DNA from: UMGS363 sp051881775
Lineage (GTDB): Bacteria; Bacillota; Clostridia; Oscillospirales; Ruminococcaceae
Direction: 5' to 3'
DNA: 16,907 nt
Assembly: GCA_051881775.1 (NCBI GenBank)
Contig: JBJEQN010000044.1
Span: forward strand, 1-16,907
Of this stretch, positions 13,401 through 16,907 are shown one piece after another. The notes beneath the pieces are model-generated. The model searched no databases. It was not told the DNA's origin and saw nothing but the letters and a program-made list of their open reading frames with translations. The first letter of the stretch is position 1. Each line of letters begins with the position of its first letter. Both the position numbers and the translations under genes were made by a program.

Positions 13401-13493
13401 TGGCGGAGAAGGAGGGATTCGAACCCTCGATGTGCTATTAACACATACACGAGTTCCAGTCGTGCGCCATAAACCGGGCTAGGCGACTTCTCC
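13401..13493 (-). tRNA. tRNA-Ser (anticodon GGA)
   Basis: A complete 93-nt class II tRNA on the minus strand. The acceptor stem GGAGAAG pairs with CTTCTCC, followed by discriminator G and encoded CCA (13401-13403). The anticodon stem CACGA/TCGTG encloses the loop CTGGAAC, giving anticodon GGA, which reads UCC and UCU serine codons. A long variable arm (TATGTG-loop-CACAT) is typical of serine tRNA, and the T arm GAGGG-TTCGAAT-CCCTC is standard. It has its own promoter and terminator and is not part of a tRNA cluster. I see no integrase or duplicated 3' end that would mark an attachment site. Confidence 0.97.
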
Positions 13494-13507
13494 GTACCGA
13501 CTTAATT

Positions 13508-13536
13508 ATTATATCACAGCAAGTTATGCTTGTCAA
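13508..13536 (-). promoter_or_regulatory. Consensus promoter of tRNA-Ser
   Basis: On the minus strand TTGACA (13531-13536) and TATAAT (13508-13513) are perfect and 17 nt apart, with an extended -10 TGA just before TATAAT. Transcription would begin near 13501, a few bases before the mature tRNA 5' end. Confidence 0.92.
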
Positions 13537-13606
13537 GTAAAAATTCAAAAAAATTTGACTTGAACCGAATTTTATACAAGTTTTATAAAAAAACACAAAA
13601 AATTCA

Positions 13607-13635
13607 TTGCCAAGCTGATTTTTATGTGATATAAT
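13607..13635 (+). promoter_or_regulatory. Promoter of the aldo/keto reductase gene
   Basis: TTGCCA (13607-13612) and a perfect TATAAT (13630-13635) are 17 nt apart, with an extended -10 TGA. The sequence TGTGATATAAT is identical to that in the divergent tRNA-Ser promoter. Confidence 0.82.
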
Positions 13636-13664
13636 AAACAAAACTATTATGGAGAGGTATGTTT

Positions 13665-14513
13665 ATGAACTGTGCAAGCGAAACTTATACCTTGATAAAC
13701 GGTACAGAGATACCCTGCGTAGGCTTCGGAACATGGAAAATTGACGGAAATTCCGCCGAGACCGCCGTTGCAGAGGCTATCCGTGCAGGATATGTCCATA
13801 TCGACACCGCCGCTGCCTACGAAAACGAAGAAGCGGTGGGTGCAGGAATAAAGCGCAGCGGAGTAAAGCGCAGCGATGTGTTCCTTACCACAAAGCTCTG
13901 GAACAACGTCAGAACCTACGATGAAACTATCGCCGCCTGCGAGGATTCCCTCAGAAAGCTGGGCACCGATTATATCGACCTTTACCTTATCCACTGGCCA
14001 AATCCGCTTAAATTCCGAAGCTGCTGGAAGGAGCGCAACGCCGATGTCTGGAGGGCTTTTGAGCAGCTTTACAAGGACGGAAAGGTCCGTGCGGTGGGCG
14101 TAAGCAACTTTTGCGCAAGGCACCTTGACGCACTGTATGAAACGGCGGAGATAATGCCTGCCGTGAACCAGATAAGGCTTTGCCCCGGCGATGTTGACGA
14201 CGATGTTCTTTCCTACTGCAAGAACAAGGGCATACTCATTGAAGCCTACAGCCCTCTCGGCAGCGGAAAAGCCTTTGAATCGGCAATGCTGGAGGAACTC
14301 GCCGCAAAATACGGCAGGAGCGTTTCACAAATTTGCCTGAGATGGAGCCTGCAAAGCGGTTTTCTGCCCGTTGCAAAGGCTGTTTCTCCCGAACATATAG
14401 CGGAGAACCTTAAAATTTTCGATTTTGAGCTTGAACCCTCCGATGTGAAGGCGCTTAACGAAATGACAGGGGAGTGCGGCGTCCACGCAAATCCCGACGA
14501 AAGACCGTTTTAA
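13665..14513 (+). CDS. Aldo/keto reductase
   Basis: A 282-aa cytosolic NAD(P)H-dependent oxidoreductase of the AKR TIM-barrel family, which reduces aldehydes or ketones; the substrate is unknown. The catalytic tetrad is intact: D47 and Y52 in HIDTAAAYENEEAVG, K77 in TTKLWN, and H110 in DLYLIHWPNP. VRAVGVSNF and YSPLGSGK are also typical, in the style of diketo-gluconate/prostaglandin-F synthase-like AKRs. The cofactor loop reads VAKAVSPEHIAEN (236-248); the usual form is IPKS-x4-R-I-x2-N, so Ser is Ala and the Arg that binds the NADPH 2'-phosphate is His244, which could shift cofactor preference. The start is set at 13665, 7 nt after GGAGAGG (13651-13657); an ATG at 13659 lies almost on top of that site. 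It is monocistronic with its own promoter. No clear terminator follows. Confidence 0.92.
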   Translation: MNCASETYTLINGTEIPCVGFGTWKIDGNSAETAVAEAIRAGYVHIDTAAAYENEEAVGAGIKRSGVKRSDVFLTTKLWNNVRTYDETIAACEDSLRKLGTDYIDLYLIHWPNPLKFRSCWKERNADVWRAFEQLYKDGKVRAVGVSNFCARHLDALYETAEIMPAVNQIRLCPGDVDDDVLSYCKNKGILIEAYSPLGSGKAFESAMLEELAAKYGRSVSQICLRWSLQSGFLPVAKAVSPEHIAENLKIFDFELEPSDVKALNEMTGECGVHANPDERPF

Positions 14514-14552
14514 GCCAAATTTTCCCTGTGCTCAGCAAATGACATTTTTTTC

Positions 14553-14581
14553 TTGCAATTCATTGAAAGGTGTGCTAAAAT
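14553..14581 (+). promoter_or_regulatory. Promoter of the small membrane protein gene
   Basis: TTGCAA (14553-14558) and TAAAAT (14576-14581) are 17 nt apart. Transcription near 14588 would fall downstream of the in-frame ATG at 14553, which supports the start at 14610. Confidence 0.7.
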
Positions 14582-14609
14582 AGTAGTATCTTTGAATGGG
14601 GTTGGTAAT

Positions 14610-15092
14610 ATGGAAAGTAAAAACGACAAGAAAAAGAAAATACGTCAGCTGGAATCGGATATAAAGGAAATGCAGCGTGACCACGCCGAGACCTTCGGAT
14701 ATGAAATAAAGCAGAAAAAGGAGCCTTCCTTCCGTGATATGCTTCTGATAGTTGCCGGAATAATCTGCCTGTCCATTGGGCTGATATGGATATCCTCGCA
14801 TTTTCAGGTGGCGGTAGGCTTTGCGGCGCTACGGCTGGGAAGTCTCAGGTTCAGACCCTCGGTCTACTCACTCCCGCTGATGATAGGCATACTTATGCTG
14901 ATACTGTGCAGGAATAAAAGAATGCCTATGTTTGTTATAGCGGCAGGTACGGCGTCCACAATGCTGGGAGATCTGCTCTGCAGCGATGTTTCGGACCCCT
15001 TGCCCTTGTGCATGGCTATGTTTGCGCTGACCTTTGCAGGTATCGTGCTGCTTATGTTCTCGGCGGCAAGAATGTTTTTAAAGAAAAGCTGA
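14610..15092 (+). CDS. Uncharacterised small membrane protein with four predicted helices
   Basis: A 160-aa protein that I do not recognise. Residues 1-42 are strongly charged and helical (KKKKIRQLESDIKEMQRDH), probably a short coiled coil on the cytoplasmic side. Four hydrophobic stretches follow: about 44-64, 87-99, 106-123 and 131-155, ending in a basic FLKKS tail. The second and third are short. There are no catalytic motifs or conserved cysteine pairs. The start at 14610 follows GGGG (14598-14601) and fits the promoter; upstream in-frame ATG codons would precede transcription. The gene ends on the bidirectional terminator and converges with the COG0523 gene. It may be a lineage-specific membrane protein; no function is proposed. 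Confidence 0.72.
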   Translation: MESKNDKKKKIRQLESDIKEMQRDHAETFGYEIKQKKEPSFRDMLLIVAGIICLSIGLIWISSHFQVAVGFAALRLGSLRFRPSVYSLPLMIGILMLILCRNKRMPMFVIAAGTASTMLGDLLCSDVSDPLPLCMAMFALTFAGIVLLMFSAARMFLKKS

Positions 15093-15152
15093 AAAAAATA
15101 AAAGGCTGTTACAAACGATCTGTGAAGATCGCTGTAACAGCCTTATTTTTTT
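15092..15152. terminator. Strong bidirectional intrinsic terminator
   Basis: A-runs and AAAAGGCTGTTACA (15100-15113) pair with TGTAACAGCC (15133-15142) followed by TTATTTTTTT (15143-15152). An inner stem CGATC-TGTGAA-GATCG extends the hairpin. Runs of A on the left and T on the right make it work for both the plus-strand membrane protein gene and the minus-strand COG0523 gene, which converge here. Confidence 0.93.
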
Positions 15153-15157
15153 GTGTA

Positions 15158-16492
15158 TTACTTTCCAAGGCAGCTGTCAAGAGCTTCTGTGATAGCGGCC
15201 TTGTCCATTTTCTGACCGATGAAAACAAGCTTTATCTCACGGTCGCCGTAAATTTCGTCCCAATCCTTTTCAATTTCGGGATACTGCTTCAGCAGACGTT
15301 TTCTTTCCTTTTCAGGAGCGGAAGCGAACCACTTGCCGGAGTCGGTAGCGTTTATCTGTACGCCTGCCTGCTCAAATACATACGCCGTATCTCTGTCGTC
15401 GGAGAACCAAAGCATACCCTTGCAGCGGATAACGGATTTAGGCCACTTGTCCACGAATTCGCCGAACTTGTCCTGATCAAAGGGACGGCGGCGGTGATAA
15501 ACGAAAGTGCCGATGCCGTATTCCTCGGCTTCGCCCTCTGCATGGTTATGGTCGTGATGATGTCCGCAGCTGCAGTTGCCGAATTCGTCATATTTATGCT
15601 CATGATGCTCGTGTTCATCGTGGTCGTGGTGGTGTTCGTGTTCATCATCGTGGTCGTGATGGTGTTCGTGTTCATCATCGTGGTCGTGGTGGTGGTGTTC
15701 GTGCTCGTCATCATCATGGTCGTGGTGGTGATGCTCGTGTTCCTCTTCGTCCTCGTCAACGCCCTCTTCGTAAGCCTTTGCCCAGCCTGCGGAGGTAACA
15801 GCCTCTTCAAAATCATAGCAGTTGGTGTTAAGGATATCGGAGACCTCCACCTTGCCGTAGCTTGCTTCAATGATCCGTGCCTTGGGCTGGAGGACCTTTA
15901 TCATAGCCTTTACTCTGCCAAGCTGTTCGGGAGTGACCTTATCCACCTTGTTAAGGATAATTGTGGTGCAGAACTCTATCTGCTGGATAAGGAGGTTTTC
16001 AATGTCCTCTTCGCCAACGTCCTCTTTGAGCAGATCGTCGCCGCAGCCGAATTCGGACGCCATTCTCAGAGCGTCAACCACCGTTACGATGTTGTCAAGG
16101 CGGCATATTGCAGGGTAACGCCTGTCGACCTTGCCTTCAAGGACGGAAATGGACTGCGCAATAGGCAGAGGCTCACAGATACCGCTGGCTTCGATAAGGA
16201 TATAATCAAATCTGCCTGTTTTGATAAGGTCGGTTATCTGATTCATAAGGTCGACCTTCAAGGTGCAGCAGATACAGCCGTTTGAAAGTGGAACGAGGTT
16301 GTCGTCCTTCTGAGTAACGGTGCCTCCCTTTTGGATAAGCTCAGCGTCGATGTTTACTTCGCCGATGTCGTTAACGATAACAGCGACTTTATATCCTTCC
16401 TGGTTGTTAAGAACGTGGTTGATAAGGGTAGTTTTTCCTGCGCCAAGGTAGCCCGTGAGCAGGGTTATGGGTACTAAGGGTTTCTTTGCCAT
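15158..16492 (-). CDS. CobW/COG0523-family GTPase with histidine-rich metal-binding region
   Basis: A 444-aa G3E P-loop GTPase. Walker A is GYLGAGKT (14-21), the metal-binding CxCC is NGCICCTLK (C73, C75, C76), Walker B/switch is ILIEASGICEP (98-108), and the base-specificity motif is NKVD (181-184). Residues 251-317 are an insertion with 31 histidines alternating with Asp and Glu, closed by GNCSCGHHHDHNH. The CobW C-terminal domain follows (about 325-444), including KGMLWF. COG0523 proteins deliver metals, mostly zinc, to client enzymes in the cytosol; some are CobW or nitrile-hydratase activators. No cobalamin gene is adjacent, so a zinc-type role is inferred. The ATG at 16492 follows AAAGGA (16501-16506) by 8 nt; an ATG at 16531 would leave almost no leader. 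The frame is single and intact despite the repetitive DNA. Confidence 0.93.
   Translation of the reverse strand: MAKKPLVPITLLTGYLGAGKTTLINHVLNNQEGYKVAVIVNDIGEVNIDAELIQKGGTVTQKDDNLVPLSNGCICCTLKVDLMNQITDLIKTGRFDYILIEASGICEPLPIAQSISVLEGKVDRRYPAICRLDNIVTVVDALRMASEFGCGDDLLKEDVGEEDIENLLIQQIEFCTTIILNKVDKVTPEQLGRVKAMIKVLQPKARIIEASYGKVEVSDILNTNCYDFEEAVTSAGWAKAYEEGVDEDEEEHEHHHHDHDDDEHEHHHHDHDDEHEHHHDHDDEHEHHHDHDEHEHHEHKYDEFGNCSCGHHHDHNHAEGEAEEYGIGTFVYHRRRPFDQDKFGEFVDKWPKSVIRCKGMLWFSDDRDTAYVFEQAGVQINATDSGKWFASAPEKERKRLLKQYPEIEKDWDEIYGDREIKLVFIGQKMDKAAITEALDSCLGK
15597..15757 (-). repeat. Tandem repeats encoding the His/Asp/Glu stretch
   Basis: The DNA here consists of imperfect units built from CAC, CAT, GAC, GAT and GAG codons, for instance several copies of a stretch encoding DDEHEHHHDHD about 30-36 nt long. 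Such tracts can change length by slippage while staying in frame, because every subunit is a multiple of three. They also create long spurious open frames on the opposite strand. Confidence 0.8.
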
Positions 16493-16517
16493 ATATATCT
16501 TCCTTTCATCAATAAGC

Positions 16518-16568
16518 GGTAAAACTTTCATACCTTTTTATTTTACCACAACCGTATTTATTTTACAA
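16518..16568 (-). promoter_or_regulatory. Promoter and possible operator of the COG0523 gene
   Basis: On the minus strand TTGTAA (16563-16568) and TAAAAT (16540-16545) are 17 nt apart. GGTAAAA (16518-16524) and TTTTACC (16541-16547) are inverted repeats overlapping the -10 and start region, a place where a repressor could act. The spacing does not fit the usual Zur box, so the regulator is unknown. Confidence 0.5.
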
Positions 16569-16640
16569 GTGCTTTCCCGATTATTTCCTTAAATTATCAC
16601 AAAACGGCGATGCAGCAAACTTTAATGCGGAATTATATTG

Positions 16641-16745
16641 AATTTGGAATGTGGAAAGTTGAAAGTGGAATTATGGTATCGCCTGCGGCGATGTTATTTT
16701 AAAATCCGTGAGCGAAGCGAACACCTTAATTATTCACTATTCATT
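16641..16745 (+). repeat. 105-bp dispersed repeat, copy 2
   Basis: It matches the reverse complement of 5342-5446 at 103 of 105 positions without gaps. It begins AATTTGGAATGTGGAAAG, carries the ATCGCC/GGCGAT hairpin and ends TATTCACTATTCATT. It continues into the GTAGGGG-type module at 16770. Confidence 0.92.
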
Positions 16746-16769
16746 TTTTGTTATTCATTATTCATTTTA

Positions 16770-16840
16770 TGCAGGGGACGGGTCTCTGTCCCGATTGCAC
16801 CGAATTTGGTCGAATCGGGCGCACACTGTGCGCCCCTACA
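16770..16840. repeat. GTAGGGG-type repeat, hybrid copy
   Basis: The outer arms TGCAGGGG and CCCCTACA frame 71 nt. The left half (GGGGACGGGTCTC, CCCGATT, ACCGAATTTG) matches 8041-8079, while the right half is the GCGCACAC-TGTGCGCC palindrome found also at 13293-13315. The copy thus looks like a recombinant of two repeat subtypes. No ORF is present. Confidence 0.75.
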
Positions 16841-16851
16841 GATAATTTGCA

Positions 16852-16890
16852 TAAAAACAGGGCTGTTGCAGCATATTCTGCAACAGCCCC
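16852..16890 (-). terminator. Terminator-like hairpin at the right edge
   Basis: GGGCTGTTGCAG (16860-16871) and CTGCAACAGCCC (16878-16889) form a perfect 12-bp stem with a 6-nt loop. On the minus strand it is followed by TGTTTTTAT, so it most likely ends a minus-strand gene lying beyond the window. The stem sequence resembles that of the terminator at 15104-15142. Confidence 0.7.
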
Positions 16891-16907
16891 TTGGCTTTTA
16901 TAAATTT

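Noticed and set aside
13191..13472. Plus-strand frame overlapping tRNA-Ser
   Set aside because: It runs through a terminator and the tRNA on the opposite strand; the phrase GFEPSM-like ending is the usual tRNA antisense artefact.
13401..13493. tRNA-Ser as an integration site of a genomic island
   Set aside because: No integrase gene and no second copy of the tRNA 3' end are seen in the window.
15352..15870. 172-codon minus-strand frame rich in Thr and Met
   Set aside because: It is a +1/-1 frame shadow of the His-rich repeat inside the COG0523 gene.
15008..16285. 425-codon plus-strand frame rich in Val and Phe
   Set aside because: It is the antisense shadow of the COG0523 gene; the VVVVVFV stretches come from reading the His/Asp codon repeats backwards.

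Overview
The window looks like chromosomal DNA of a low-to-moderate GC Gram-positive bacterium, most likely a gut Clostridia member of the Ruminococcus/Oscillospiraceae kind. The grounds are a Bacillota-type RpoB without the long proteobacterial insertion, strong AGGAGG-type ribosome sites, near-consensus sigma-A promoters with 17-nt spacers, a tRNA with encoded CCA, and intergenic regions full of short GGAATTCGG, GTGGAAAGTTGAAAG and GTAGGGG repeats. The taxonomic call is inference; no 16S or other decisive marker is present.

Layout. 1-3277 (minus): most of rpoB, running off the left edge, with its own consensus promoter at 3422-3450. 3601-5210 (plus): a three-gene run of a zinc-ribbon/TM2 membrane protein, a permuted NlpC/P60-like papain-fold protein and an Imm51-like small protein. 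5211-5523: repeat region with a 290-bp element carrying 42-bp inverted ends. 5562-5814 (minus): terminator and a 67-aa XRE-type HTH regulator. 6088-7908 (plus): a secreted lipoprotein with YD/RHS-like repeats. 7909-8247: a second composite repeat element. 8271-12900 (plus): a promoter and a five-gene housekeeping operon rpiB-upp-glmS-GT2-ppa. 12901-13316: a non-coding array of hairpins. 13365-13536 (minus): tRNA-Ser(GGA) with terminator and promoter. 13607-14513 (plus): an aldo/keto reductase. 14553-15092 (plus): a small four-helix membrane protein. 15092-15152: a bidirectional terminator. 15158-16568 (minus): a CobW/COG0523 GTPase with a histidine-rich metal-binding stretch and its promoter. 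16641-16907: a third repeat element and a terminator-like hairpin.

How the genes fit. The operon links pentose phosphate isomerisation, uracil salvage (which releases pyrophosphate), glucosamine-6-phosphate synthesis, a polyprenyl-phosphate-type glycosyltransferase and pyrophosphate hydrolysis; it reads as precursor supply for nucleotides and cell-envelope sugars. The COG0523 protein is probably a metal (zinc-type) chaperone. The accessory content is the 3601-5210 cassette, the YD-repeat lipoprotein and above all the intergenic repeats: a 105-bp sequence occurs twice with only two differences, in opposite orientation, at 5342-5446 and 16641-16745, bracketing 11.2 kb. No phage, transposase, CRISPR array or complete defence system is visible. 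I see no convincing undescribed system; the modular repeat family and the TM2/papain-fold/Imm51-like cassette are the best candidates for a closer look.
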